Of a stretch of DNA of 64,000 nucleotides, positions 50,776-60,239 are shown piece by piece (within the stretch, counting starts at the first letter, position 1; each line of letters opens with the position of its first letter). A model generated the notes under the pieces. That model was not told where the DNA came from, made no database searches, and saw only the letters and a list, made by a program, of their open reading frames with translations. Location of the stretch: NCBI RefSeq assembly GCF_009910845.1, contig NZ_SIJB01000030.1, forward strand, positions 62,001-126,000. Reading direction: 5' to 3'. The translations under genes and the position numbers were made by a program. Source of the DNA: Chengkuizengella marina. GTDB lineage: Bacteria > Bacillota > Bacilli > Paenibacillales > KCTC-33759.

Positions 50776-52161
50776 CTATGATTCCCTTAAATCAAGAATA
50801 ATTTGAATTGCCCTTTTATGCGCTTCTACAGTGCGAGTAATGTCTTCCTCTGTATGAGCGATTGACATGGAGTAACGGTTTAGTGGTTTTGTATAAATTC
50901 CAAGTTTCAGTAATTCATAATCTAGCTTTTTTCTTAAGGTGGTATCGGCTTTGTTCATATCTCGATAGTTTTTAATGTTGTTTTGTGTAAGAATGATATT
51001 AAAAATGCTGCCTTCTCCAATTGTTTGCATAGGTATATTGTATTGTTGATATACATCCTCGAGTTGATGTCTTAGTAATTGTGTATTAGAGAATAATGAC
51101 TCCATAGTACCTTCACTCTCAAGCACCTCGATTGTAGCAAGTCCTGACGCAAGGATTGTTGGATGACCGTTGTATGTTCCGCTGTGAAACAAAGCATCCT
51201 GTTTGTTTTTATTTTCAGCACCAGCCGTTAAAATATCTCTCCCTCCATCAGGGGCACTGATGAGCATAATTTCTTTTTTTCCACCGATTGCACCGACAGG
51301 GAACCCACCTCCAAGTACTTTTCCAAGAGCCGTAATATCAGGTTTAATGTCGTAATTTTTTTGTGCACCACCAAGAGATAACCTAAATCCCGTTTTGACT
51401 TCATCAAAGATGAGAAGGATGCCAAGTTCTTCAGTTAAACCTCTGAGCCCAGTTATAAATTCTTGATCTGCAGGAATAAACCCGCCTTGAATAGGTTCCA
51501 TTATAATTGAAGAAATTTCATGCGCTCTAGCTCTCAAAATCTTCTCTGTTGCTATTAAATCATTAAATGGAAGTATGACCGTATTTTCCACATAATAATC
51601 AGGTATTCCACGAGACTCAGGCACCGTATTTGGAATTTTCTCATTGCCTGCTTGATCTTCCTCGGGATTAACACTCAACAATACTTGATCGAATCCACCA
51701 TGGTAGTGCCCTTCAAATTTAGCTAGCTTCGATTTACCTGTATAAGCCATTGCCATTCTGATCGCAAGCAAAGTAGCTTCTAGGCCGGAATTTGTATATC
51801 TGACCATTTCAATTCCTGGATAAAGTGAAATTAATTTTTCAGCCATTACTGATTCTAAACGATGAGGTGTTCCAAAAATTGTCGTACCAGCTTCCTTCAT
51901 TTGTTTCATCACTGATTCAAACACATATGGATGACCATGACCTAGAATTAAAGCACCATAACATAAGAGATAATCGATATACTCATTTTTGTCTACATCA
52001 TAAAGCTTACTTCCCTTTCCTCTTTCCATGATAATAGGGTGGGGTGCAATATACTTGATATTCGCTGTAACACCACCTGGAATTCCTTTTTTCGCTTGTT
52101 CAAATAATTGTGCAGATTGCTTTGTATTCTCTGATAATAAATCCAATTTTGTTGTTTTCAA
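50776..52161 (-). CDS. class III aminotransferase (glutamate-1-semialdehyde aminomutase-like)
   Basis: A 461-residue PLP enzyme. 'GGVTANIKYIAPHPIIM', 'LLCYGALILGHGHP', 'MVRYTNSGLEATLLAIRMA', 'FEGHYHGGFDQVL', 'IIMEPIQGGFIP', 'LIFDEVKTGFR' and the PLP lysine in 'DITALGKVLGGGFPVGA' are typical of the HemL-like branch. It is longer than HemL and lies outside a heme operon, so a catabolic or amino-acid role is more likely. TTG 52161 is chosen because GGAGGT lies seven bases upstream, inside a possible GTG-started extension. Confidence 0.85.
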   Translation of the reverse strand: MKTTKLDLLSENTKQSAQLFEQAKKGIPGGVTANIKYIAPHPIIMERGKGSKLYDVDKNEYIDYLLCYGALILGHGHPYVFESVMKQMKEAGTTIFGTPHRLESVMAEKLISLYPGIEMVRYTNSGLEATLLAIRMAMAYTGKSKLAKFEGHYHGGFDQVLLSVNPEEDQAGNEKIPNTVPESRGIPDYYVENTVILPFNDLIATEKILRARAHEISSIIMEPIQGGFIPADQEFITGLRGLTEELGILLIFDEVKTGFRLSLGGAQKNYDIKPDITALGKVLGGGFPVGAIGGKKEIMLISAPDGGRDILTAGAENKNKQDALFHSGTYNGHPTILASGLATIEVLESEGTMESLFSNTQLLRHQLEDVYQQYNIPMQTIGEGSIFNIILTQNNIKNYRDMNKADTTLRKKLDYELLKLGIYTKPLNRYSMSIAHTEEDITRTVEAHKRAIQIILDLRES

Positions 52162-52632
52162 CAGTAAGACCTCCACTTCTTTATTTTAAATATTTATTTC
52201 ACAAATATTATATTATGAAATTTTTATTTCATAAAGTGTTTTTTTTTAAAACTCTAAGAAATAAAACTATGCAAACAATACCACAAAAAGTCAATAAATT
52301 TGTTTCTATAGAAACTTATCCCCAATAATGAAAAATTCCCCCTTACAAAATGTAGAAATATTAAAGAAAATAAGAATATATCCTTGTATTCCCTTAAATA
52401 AAAAAATGAAATTCTATCCCTCTTATTTTCTATTATTATTCATCTTCATATTGATTTTTAAATTTCAATCTTTTACAGTAGCCATCCAACTATCCAAATA
52501 TTTTACTCTGACTTTTTATTGTTACTAGATTTATGGTATTAAGTATGTTTTGGTTACGAGATACAAGGGTGAATATTATTGTTTGGAGGTGGTGAAAGAG
52601 ATTGAAATGTCTAATTAAGGAGGGATTTAACC
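52162..52632. other. divergent intergenic region before chitinase 1
   Basis: About 470 bases between the minus-strand aminotransferase and the plus-strand chitinase. Very AT-rich. Open frames at 52110-52328 and 52328-52528 lack ribosome sites. I found no cre match. Confidence 0.55.
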
Positions 52633-54897
52633 ATGATTTTGATAGGGAAATCACATAAAAAAACAATCATTATTATATTTATTTTGCCATTGATAGTAAC
52701 ATCTTTTCAATTTTTAACTTCTAATTATGGAAAAGCTGAAGCTTCTACTGCTTCAAATAAAGTGATTGTGGGTTATTGGCATAACTTTGACAACGGTTCA
52801 ACGAATATCCATTTGCGTAATATATCACCAAAGTATGATGTAATTCAAGTAGCTTTTGCAGAACCTATTGGAGGTCCAAGTACTGGAAATATGGGATTTA
52901 CACCATATAATGCTACAGATAGTGAATTTATATCTGACATTGATGATTTGCAAGCTCAAGGTAAAAAAGTATTGATATCGGTAGGCGGAGCTAACGGAAC
53001 AACGGATTTATCAACGGAACAAGCTAAACTAACTTTTGTTAGTACGATGAAAAATATTATTGATAAATATGGATTTGATGGAATGGATATTGATTTAGAA
53101 GGCAGTTCTTTATCAATTGGTGCTGGAGACACCGATTTTAAAAATCCAACTTCTACTAAAATCGTTAATTTGATAGAAGCCATAAATGAGATTTTGGATC
53201 ACTATGGTCCAGATTTCATGTTAACCATGGCGCCAGAAACTGCATATGTACAGGGAGGATATAGTGTTTATGGAGGTCCGTGGGGTGCATACTTACCAGT
53301 CATACATGCTTTGCGTGATAAACTTACTTATTTACATGTACAGCATTATAATACGGGTTCAATGATTGCACTTGACGGTTTGTCTTATTCGCAAGGTACT
53401 GCTGACTTTCATGTGGCTATGGCAGAATTGTTACTACAAGGTTTTCCTGTAGCAAACAATCAGAATCATTTTTTTGAACCCTTGCGATCGGATCAGGTAA
53501 TCATTGGATTACCAGCTTCTCCGCAAGCGGCTGGAGGTGGTTATACATCACCTGTTATCGTTCAACAAGCACTTGATTATTTGATAAAAGGAAAGTCATT
53601 TGGAGGGAATTATGTGTTACGTAATCCATCTGGATACCCTGGTTTTAAAGGATTGATGACATGGTCTATCAATTGGGATGCTTTTAATCATTTCGAGTTT
53701 TCTAACAGTCATCGAGCATATTTGGATAGTCTTACAGGACAGATAGATACTCAAGCACCAACTGTACCAAGTAACCTACGAGTAACAGGAAAAACAACAA
53801 GTAGTATAAGTTTGGCTTGGGATGCTTCAACAGATAATGTAGGAGTAACGGGATACATTGTAACCTATGGAAATACTTCAATCAATGTAGGTAGTTTAAA
53901 TGCAACGATTAGCGGTCTTACACCAAATACATCTTACACTTTTACAGTAAAAGCGAAAGATGCAGCAGGTAATGTCTCGGGAGCAAGTAATGCAGTTACA
54001 GAAACAACGGAGCAGTCTAACGATACTACTCCGCCAACAGCACCTACAAATCTACAAGTCACTTCAAAAACTTCTACAAGTGTTGATTTAAGCTGGTCAG
54101 CTTCCACAGATGATGAAGGGGTTACAGGCTATACTGTTTCATATCACTTAGACTCTGTAGAAGTAACAGGAACAACCGTAAGTATTAACGGATTAACAGC
54201 AGATACAACGTATACTTTCACTGTCATAGCAAAGGATGCAGCTGGAAACATATCAGATGAAGCTTCCATTCAGGTAACAACGGATGGACCAAACAGTTGT
54301 CCTTATCCAGCTTGGGATGAGAATACAGAATATGTTGGTGGTGTGAGAGTAACCTACAACGGGAAGGTCTACGAGTCTAAATGGTGGACAGCAGGAGAAT
54401 TTCCTGATCAAAGTGGAGAATGGGGCGTGTGGAAATATATTAGTACCTGTGATGGTGGCGGAGGTGAAATAGATCATGAAGCACCAAGCATTCCAAGTAA
54501 TCTCCAAGTTACAGGAAAAAGTTCAAATAGTGTAAGTTTAGCTTGGGATGCTTCTACAGATAATGTGGGTGTAACAGGATACATGATCACATATGATATA
54601 GGCAGTGTAGAGGTAACAAATACAACAACAACCATCAATGGATTAAGTGCTGAAACAACGTATACTTTTACAGTGACAGCAAAGGATGCAGCGGGCAATG
54701 AATCAGATGGGGTATCCATTCAAGCGACTACAGATGAAGGTGATCCATCGGGTGTTGAGCCTTGGGAAGCTGGAGTTAGTTACAGTATAAATGATGAGGT
54801 CACCTATAATGGAAGCATTTATTATTGTATACAAGCTCATACTTCACAAATAGGTTGGGAACCGCCTAATGTACCTGCTTTATGGGGATTAAAGTAA
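52633..54897 (+). CDS. secreted GH18 chitinase with FN3 and CBM5/12 modules (chitinase 1)
   Basis: A 754-residue secreted enzyme: signal peptide (cleavage near 'KAEA'), GH18 domain (about 42-365) with catalytic motif 'FDGMDIDLE' and acid Glu156, two FN3 domains (about 374-550), a Cys-bounded CBM5/12 ('CPYPAWDENTEYVGG' to 'KYISTC'), a third FN3, and a terminal CBM5/12 ('GVSYSINDEVTYNG' to 'PALWGLK'). The catalytic domain is the compact ChiD-like type and probably cuts chitin chains to oligomers. It follows GGAGGG. The tail from about residue 372 is nearly the same as that of the next chitinase. Confidence 0.93.
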   Translation: MILIGKSHKKTIIIIFILPLIVTSFQFLTSNYGKAEASTASNKVIVGYWHNFDNGSTNIHLRNISPKYDVIQVAFAEPIGGPSTGNMGFTPYNATDSEFISDIDDLQAQGKKVLISVGGANGTTDLSTEQAKLTFVSTMKNIIDKYGFDGMDIDLEGSSLSIGAGDTDFKNPTSTKIVNLIEAINEILDHYGPDFMLTMAPETAYVQGGYSVYGGPWGAYLPVIHALRDKLTYLHVQHYNTGSMIALDGLSYSQGTADFHVAMAELLLQGFPVANNQNHFFEPLRSDQVIIGLPASPQAAGGGYTSPVIVQQALDYLIKGKSFGGNYVLRNPSGYPGFKGLMTWSINWDAFNHFEFSNSHRAYLDSLTGQIDTQAPTVPSNLRVTGKTTSSISLAWDASTDNVGVTGYIVTYGNTSINVGSLNATISGLTPNTSYTFTVKAKDAAGNVSGASNAVTETTEQSNDTTPPTAPTNLQVTSKTSTSVDLSWSASTDDEGVTGYTVSYHLDSVEVTGTTVSINGLTADTTYTFTVIAKDAAGNISDEASIQVTTDGPNSCPYPAWDENTEYVGGVRVTYNGKVYESKWWTAGEFPDQSGEWGVWKYISTCDGGGGEIDHEAPSIPSNLQVTGKSSNSVSLAWDASTDNVGVTGYMITYDIGSVEVTNTTTTINGLSAETTYTFTVTAKDAAGNESDGVSIQATTDEGDPSGVEPWEAGVSYSINDEVTYNGSIYYCIQAHTSQIGWEPPNVPALWGLK
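53746..54897 (+). repeat. FN3/CBM tail cassette, copy 1
   Basis: About 1.15 kb encoding FN3-FN3-CBM5/12-FN3-CBM5/12 in chitinase 1. It matches 56414-57568 of chitinase 2 closely at DNA level, with long identical stretches around the central CBM. The catalytic domains in front are unrelated at this level. Confidence 0.85.
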
Positions 54898-55060
54898 ATA
54901 CTTCTAGCATTTTTACTAGCAATTCTTTCTATTTATTAACGTGGTAGGTAGTTTAATTTTTACTATATATTTGGCTTGTTAAAGCATTTATTCTATTAGA
55001 TTAAAACAATACTAGAGTTAAAAAGATATTGATTGATTTTTAATACGAGGAGGAACAAAT

Positions 55061-57568
55061 ATGATTTTAAAAAGAAAGTCTATTAAAAAATCATTTATTT
55101 TGCTATTCATTATTACACTATTATTTTCTCTGTTTCAATTTCATGTTTTTAATATAGAAAAGGTAGAAGCTAATTCTGATTATAAAATTGTTGGTTATTA
55201 TCCTTCCTGGGGTGCCTATGGGCGTAATTATCAAGTTTGGGACATGGATGTCTCAAAGGTGACACATATTAACTATGCTTTTGCTGATATTTGCTGGGAC
55301 GGAAGACATGGCAATCCTGATCCCACAGGTCCTAATCCTACTACATGGACTTGTCAGGATGAAAATGGAACGATAGATGTACCGAACGGTTCAATTGTGT
55401 TAGGGGACCCATGGATTGATGTTCAAAAAAGTAATCCTGGGGATACTTGGGATGAACCGATTAAAGGGAACATCAAACAGTTAAATCTATTAAAAGAACA
55501 ACATCCTCATTTGAAAACGATGATTTCTGTCGGCGGATGGACTTGGTCTAATCGTTTTTCTGATGCTGCAGCTAGTCAAATCACTCGAGAGAATTTTGCT
55601 AATTCGGCAGTAGATTTTCTAAGAAAGTATCAATTTGATGGTGTTGATTTAGATTGGGAATATCCGGTTAGTGGTGGTTTACCAGGGAATAGTACTCGTT
55701 CAGAGGATAAACAAAACTATACATTATTATTACAAGAAGTACGTGAAAAACTAGATATTGCAGGAGCTGAAGATGGCAAATATTATTCTCTCACTATCGC
55801 TTCAGGAGCAGGACCAACTTATGCTCAGAATACAGAGCTTGATAAAATAGCAAATGTTGTAGATTGGATTAATATCATGACTTATGACTTTAATGGAGGA
55901 TGGCAAACGATTAGTGCCCATAACTCACCATTGTATTTTGACCCAGCAGCAGCCAGTTCAAATGTGCCAAACGCTGCTGAATTTAATATTGAGGCAGGTG
56001 TTCAAGGTCATATAAATGCTGGAGTACCCTCACAAAAAATCGTAATAGGAACGCCATTTTATGGGCGAGGCTGGAGTAGTTGTTTATCAGACAATAACGG
56101 AGAATATCAAAACTGTTCTTCTGCAAATGATGGAACTTGGGAGAATGGGGTTTGGGACTATACTGATTTAGAAGACAACTATATCAATAAAAATGGTTAT
56201 GTACGTTATTGGAATGATGTAGCTAAAGTACCTTTTTTATATAACGCTTCCAATGGTAACTTTATTACTTATGATGATGTGAAATCTTTCGGTTATAAAA
56301 CAGATTTTATAAAATCAAATGGACTAGGTGGAGCCATGTTCTGGGAGTTTAGTGGGGATCGGAACAAGGTCTTATTAAATAAGTTAACAAGTGATTTAGA
56401 TAGTGGTGGGGTGCCTGATAACGAAGCACCAACTGTACCAAGTAACCTACGAGTAACAGGAAAAACATCAAGTAGTATAAGTTTGGCTTGGGATGCTTCA
56501 ACAGATAATGTAGGAGTAACAGGATACATTATAACCTATGGTAATACTTCAATAAATGTAGGTAGTTTAAATGCAACCATTGGTGGTCTTGCTCCAAATA
56601 CATCCTACACTTTTACGGTAAAAGCGAAAGATGCAGCAGGTAATGTCTCGGGAGCAAGTAATGCAGTAACGGAATCAACGGATCAATCTAATGATACTAC
56701 GCCGCCAAGCGCTCCTGCAAATTTACAAGTCACTGCAAAAACTGCTTCAAGTGTTGATTTAAGTTGGTCAGCTTCCACAGATGATGAAGGGGTGACAGGC
56801 TATATTGTTTCATATGATTTAGGTACTGTAGAAGTGACAGAACCTACTGTAAGTATTAGTGGATTAACAGCAGATACAACGTATACTTTTACAGTGACAG
56901 CAAAAGATGGAGCGGGGAATATATCAGATGAAAGTTCAATACAGGTAACAACGGATGCACCAAACAGTTGTCCTTATCCAGCTTGGGATGAGAATACAGA
57001 ATATGTTGGTGGTGTGAGAGTAACCTACAACGGGAAGGTCTACGAGTCTAAATGGTGGACAGTGGGAGAATTTCCTGATCAAAGTGGAGAATGGGGAGTA
57101 TGGAAATATATTAGTACCTGTGATGGTGACGGAGGTGAAATAGATCATGAAGCACCAAGTATTCCAAGCAATCTCCAAGTTACAGAAAAAAGTTCAAATA
57201 GTGTAAGTTTAGGATGGGATGCTTCAACAGATAATGTGGGTGTAACAGGATATACAATCACATATGATTTAGGCAGTGTAGAAGTAACAAATACTACGAC
57301 AACTATCAATGGATTAAGTGCTGAAACAACGTACACTTTTACAGTCACGGCAAAGGATGGAGCAGGAAATGAGTCAGAAGGGGCGTCCATTCAAGCCACA
57401 ACAGATGCAGATGATCCATCGAGTGCTGATCCATGGGAAACAGGGGTTAGTTACAGTGTAAATGATGAGGTCACTTATAATGGGAACACCTATTATTGTA
57501 TACAAGCTCATACTTCACAAATAGGTTGGGAACCGCCAAATGTACCTGCATTATGGGGGTTAAAATAA
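55061..57568 (+). CDS. secreted GH18 chitinase with FN3 and CBM5/12 modules (chitinase 2)
   Basis: An 835-residue secreted enzyme: signal peptide (cleavage near 'KVEA'), a larger GH18 domain (about 40-450) with 'MISVGGWTWS', catalytic 'FDGVDLDWEYP' with acid Glu200, 'IMTYDFNGGW' and 'GGAMFWEFSGD', then FN3-FN3-CBM5/12-FN3-CBM5/12. This is the ChiA1-like type, structurally different from chitinase 1, so the two probably act together on chitin. It follows chitinase 1 by 163 bases with its own GGAGG site and is ended by a terminator. Confidence 0.94.
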   Translation: MILKRKSIKKSFILLFIITLLFSLFQFHVFNIEKVEANSDYKIVGYYPSWGAYGRNYQVWDMDVSKVTHINYAFADICWDGRHGNPDPTGPNPTTWTCQDENGTIDVPNGSIVLGDPWIDVQKSNPGDTWDEPIKGNIKQLNLLKEQHPHLKTMISVGGWTWSNRFSDAAASQITRENFANSAVDFLRKYQFDGVDLDWEYPVSGGLPGNSTRSEDKQNYTLLLQEVREKLDIAGAEDGKYYSLTIASGAGPTYAQNTELDKIANVVDWINIMTYDFNGGWQTISAHNSPLYFDPAAASSNVPNAAEFNIEAGVQGHINAGVPSQKIVIGTPFYGRGWSSCLSDNNGEYQNCSSANDGTWENGVWDYTDLEDNYINKNGYVRYWNDVAKVPFLYNASNGNFITYDDVKSFGYKTDFIKSNGLGGAMFWEFSGDRNKVLLNKLTSDLDSGGVPDNEAPTVPSNLRVTGKTSSSISLAWDASTDNVGVTGYIITYGNTSINVGSLNATIGGLAPNTSYTFTVKAKDAAGNVSGASNAVTESTDQSNDTTPPSAPANLQVTAKTASSVDLSWSASTDDEGVTGYIVSYDLGTVEVTEPTVSISGLTADTTYTFTVTAKDGAGNISDESSIQVTTDAPNSCPYPAWDENTEYVGGVRVTYNGKVYESKWWTVGEFPDQSGEWGVWKYISTCDGDGGEIDHEAPSIPSNLQVTEKSSNSVSLGWDASTDNVGVTGYTITYDLGSVEVTNTTTTINGLSAETTYTFTVTAKDGAGNESEGASIQATTDADDPSSADPWETGVSYSVNDEVTYNGNTYYCIQAHTSQIGWEPPNVPALWGLK
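56414..57568 (+). repeat. FN3/CBM tail cassette, copy 2
   Basis: Second copy of the 1.15-kb tail cassette, in chitinase 2. Domain order and length are the same as in copy 1. Confidence 0.85.
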
Positions 57569-57612
57569 TAACATAATTATCAATCAAAAATAGAGATTCC
57601 AAAAAAATAGCT

Positions 57613-57660
57613 AAAGCACCTTCAAAAATCACTTCTGTGGTGGAAATTGGGGTGCTTTTA
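57613..57660 (+). terminator. terminator after chitinase 2
   Basis: AAAGCACC (57613-57620) and GGTGCTTT (57651-57658) enclose a weaker inner structure, followed by TTATTTTA. Confidence 0.65.
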
Positions 57661-57765
57661 TTTTACTTTTCGAGGAGTTACTTGTTCAATTTTCCAAAAG
57701 GAAATCCCTTTTTATTGTAGAATTAGTTTATAATTAAATCTATCATCAGCTTAAAGGAGATAAAA

Positions 57766-58665
57766 ATGACAGGAAATAATCACATAGAAGATCAAGAAAA
57801 TTCTATTTTAATCATTGATAGCTTTGCATTATTATTTAGAGGTTTTTACGCTACTGCAGTCACTGGAAACTATATGAGAAACTCTCAAGGTCTTTATACA
57901 AATGGTTTATATCAGTTTACTAGATATATGCTAGATGCCATTGAGAGATTTAAACCTACCCATGTAATTTGTGCTTTTGATATGGGAGAAAAAACGTTCC
58001 GCAACGACATGTATTCAGATTATAAAGCAAACCGAGGAGCTCCACCAGAAGAACTCGTTCCACAATTTGGTAAGCTGTGGGAATTAGTAGAAGCATTTGA
58101 AATCCCTTGTATGGGGAAGGTTGGTTATGAAGCAGATGACATGATCGGATCTATTGCTAAATACTATTCGAATCAAGGGATAGAGATAAATGTTTTAACA
58201 GGGGATAAAGATACTTTACAATTAATCAATGAAAAAACGAATGTTACACTTATGAAAAAAGGATTCGGTAATTACTTAACAATTGGTATGGATAATTTTA
58301 AGGAAGAAACAGGTGTAACCTATCCATATCAAATTATTGAAATGAAAGGATTAATGGGGGATGCGTCAGATAATATTCCTGGATGTCCTAAAGTAGGTCC
58401 CAAAACTGCAATCAAATTAATTGATGAGTTTGAAAATATAAATCAATTGTTTGAAAACATAGATCAAGTTAAAGGTAAGTTACAAGAAAGATTGTTAGAA
58501 AATAAGGAATTAATTTATTTATCAAGGGAATTAGCAACGATTCATACAGATGTTACATTCCAATGCCATTTAGATGACTGTACTTATGTGATTAATCAAG
58601 AGAAACTTATTCATAAATTAAAAGAATTTGAGTTTAAATCTTTAATAAGAAAGTTTGCAGTCTAA
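57766..58665 (+). CDS. 5'-3' exonuclease (FEN/Pol I N-terminal type)
   Basis: A 299-residue flap-type nuclease equal to the N-terminal domain of DNA polymerase I. 'ILIIDSFALLFRGFYA', 'CAFDMGEKTFRNDMYSDYKANR' (quoted in part), 'GYEADDMIGSIAKYY', 'NVLTGDKDTLQLI' and 'GLMGDASDNIPGCPKVGPKTA' (split by family) carry the acidic metal-binding residues and the helix-hairpin-helix. There is no polymerase domain. It removes RNA primers or repairs flaps. GGAGAT precedes the ATG. It is monocistronic. Confidence 0.92.
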   Translation: MTGNNHIEDQENSILIIDSFALLFRGFYATAVTGNYMRNSQGLYTNGLYQFTRYMLDAIERFKPTHVICAFDMGEKTFRNDMYSDYKANRGAPPEELVPQFGKLWELVEAFEIPCMGKVGYEADDMIGSIAKYYSNQGIEINVLTGDKDTLQLINEKTNVTLMKKGFGNYLTIGMDNFKEETGVTYPYQIIEMKGLMGDASDNIPGCPKVGPKTAIKLIDEFENINQLFENIDQVKGKLQERLLENKELIYLSRELATIHTDVTFQCHLDDCTYVINQEKLIHKLKEFEFKSLIRKFAV

Positions 58666-58689
58666 ATATTATTGATTTTATTAATTTAT

Positions 58690-58743
58690 ACCCACAAAAG
58701 TATTCGGACTATGCATCATCAAATTTTGTTCACTTTTGTGGGT
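58690..58743. terminator. hairpin between convergent genes
   Basis: ACCCACAAAAGT (58690-58701) and its exact complement at 58732-58743 form a 12-bp stem around a 30-base loop. It touches the stop codon of the minus-strand gene. Confidence 0.6.
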
Positions 58744-59003
58744 TATTCGTCATGAGTAGCATGTCCAGGTGGATCTTGTCGAGGAAGCCCCTCATGCAAC
58801 TCCCGGTTTTCATAAGTGAATCGGTTAGGAGGTCGTTGGTCTTCTCTCCAAGGAGAGCTTTTTCCTAAAGATTCACTTAATAAATCCATACCATAAGCCC
58901 CTTCTGGAAATTCTTCAGCTGTTAAATCATTGCGCTGAGATTCTACTGTTTTTAGATCTGTAAATTTACTTTTTCTTTCTTTTTGAAATGGTTTATTATT
59001 CAT
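58743..59003 (-). CDS. small hydrophilic protein, unknown
   Basis: An 86-residue, very hydrophilic protein with many Lys, Glu, Arg and Pro ('FQKERKSKFTDLK', 'EEFPEGAYGMDL', 'REDQRPPNRFTYENRE', 'PPGHATHDE'). It has no signal or membrane segment and is probably disordered, like small spore or stress proteins of Bacillales, which is only a guess. GGGAGG precedes the ATG, but that site lies inside a long hairpin (59008-59063). Confidence 0.65.
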   Translation of the reverse strand: MNNKPFQKERKSKFTDLKTVESQRNDLTAEEFPEGAYGMDLLSESLGKSSPWREDQRPPNRFTYENRELHEGLPRQDPPGHATHDE

Positions 59004-59007
59004 GAAA

Positions 59008-59063
59008 AAACCTCCCAGGAAAGATGTGATCGTATTGTCACATTATTTTTCCCTTGGAGGTTT
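59008..59063 (-). promoter_or_regulatory. hairpin that contains the ribosome binding site of the 58743 gene
   Basis: On the minus strand AAACCTCC (59063-59056) pairs with GGAGGTTT (59015-59008), and inner stems GGAAA/TTTCC and ATGTGA/TCACAT extend the structure. The 3' arm is the ribosome binding site of the next gene and is followed by six T. It may act as a terminator for the upstream DUF3055 gene, as a translation block, or both. Confidence 0.6.
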
Positions 59064-59142
59064 GTTCTATTCGTAATATTCACCTTGGAAATAAAAAATA
59101 TATAGATTTAACTCCCATCTAACTTATATACATTAGATTGGA

Positions 59143-59445
59143 TTATAGGTCAGAAAAATTAACAACACCTACGACAAGGTCTAAAAAGGCACGCAGCTCT
59201 ATTCCTTCTTCTTCATTTAATTGATATACATGCTCTAAATAACCTTCTTCCTCTAAATCATCAGGACCAAGAATTGCGGTTTTACCTGATTGTAAATCGG
59301 CAACTAATTTTTTACCGTAAAATCTTCCTGTTGTTGTAATAGCTAAGTCATATCGCTTTAAGCTTTGCTCCCCAACAAATGTAACAAAGCGTGTTGATGT
59401 TTCTTCAGTGCTATCTGATAGAAAATCAAATGAAATATCAGACAT
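59143..59445 (-). CDS. DUF3055-type conserved protein
   Basis: A 100-residue acidic protein. 'STRFVTFVGEQSLKRYDLAI', 'TGRFYGKKLVADLQSGKTAI' and 'LGPDDLEEEGYLEHVYQL' match the DUF3055 family of Bacillales as I know it. The function of the family is unknown. There is no signal peptide or membrane segment. GAGGTGA precedes the ATG. Confidence 0.75.
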   Translation of the reverse strand: MSDISFDFLSDSTEETSTRFVTFVGEQSLKRYDLAITTTGRFYGKKLVADLQSGKTAILGPDDLEEEGYLEHVYQLNEEEGIELRAFLDLVVGVVNFSDL

Positions 59446-59492
59446 GTGATCACCTCTTTTACTGTATATATGTTCTTTTATATTACAACATA

Positions 59493-59957
59493 TTATACAA
59501 ATACTAAAGGTTTAAGTATCATCAATACAAAAATGAATAATATTAGTGTTGTACTAATATAAAAAAGTAAGTTTACTTGACTTCGCATTAATATGATTTC
59601 AAATGGCAATTTGATTTCATTATTATTATTTGGATCAAACAACCATGAAGCTATTTTTTTCTGCCTCGGCGCTATGAAACCCAATAAAATGACTTGAGCA
59701 ATAAGATATAAAACTAAGGAACCAACTAACCATAGTTGAAAAAAAGTACCATAATCGTTTAAAAGTATAATTAAGAGTCCAGTTAAAACCGCAGTTAAAC
59801 CGCCTATTTTTGGAAATAACAACAGTTTTTTTGCTATTTTCATGGAAAAACGAAGTTCCTGTACAGATTGCTCTTTCCTTAATAATATATGGATGAAAAA
59901 GATAGGACCCACCCCAATTACAGCGGATAACACATGTATTAATATTAAAAAACTCAT
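59493..59957 (-). CDS. DUF2269-like small membrane protein
   Basis: A 154-residue protein with four hydrophobic helices (about 3-25, 45-66, 72-96 and 128-152). The opening 'LILIHVLSAVIGVGPIFFIH' with conserved His residues resembles DUF2269-type membrane proteins, some of which may bind heme. No function is known. GGAGGTG precedes the ATG. The helices and His pattern support a real gene rather than any specific job. Confidence 0.65.
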   Translation of the reverse strand: MSFLILIHVLSAVIGVGPIFFIHILLRKEQSVQELRFSMKIAKKLLLFPKIGGLTAVLTGLLIILLNDYGTFFQLWLVGSLVLYLIAQVILLGFIAPRQKKIASWLFDPNNNNEIKLPFEIILMRSQVNLLFYISTTLILFIFVLMILKPLVFV

Positions 59958-60167
59958 TTTTCACCTCCACACATGATTTGTTTTATGATTATGTAGTTGA
60001 TATGATCACATGTTTTAAGTTAATTTAATCGTAAAGAAAAACAGTATTTATTTCAATATAAAATAACGTAGTTGTGAAATTACAAAAGAAAAATAATATT
60101 TAAGTCCTATTGATTACATTAGGGAAAATGATGTATCATTCAAAAAAAAGATGAAAAACATGAGGAA

Positions 60168-60206
60168 GCACCTCTTTTACAAACTTTGTAGAAGGGGTGT
60201 TTTTTA
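60168..60206 (+). terminator. leader hairpin before the HRDC gene
   Basis: A 15-bp stem, 60168-60182 with 60186-60200, including three G-T pairs, followed by GTTTTTT. It lies 35 bases before the start at 60240 and ends no visible plus-strand gene, so it may attenuate the HRDC gene. Confidence 0.6.
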
Positions 60207-60239
60207 GTTATATTGCCAGTTAGGGAAGGAAGTATAAAA

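Noticed and set aside
52328-52528. 66-codon plus-strand frame before chitinase 1
   Set aside because: No ribosome site; its hydrophobic content follows from the local T-rich base composition.
54253-57390. Minus-strand frames of about 80 codons inside both chitinases
   Set aside because: They are mirror frames of the repeated FN3/CBM coding sequence and recur only because that sequence is duplicated.
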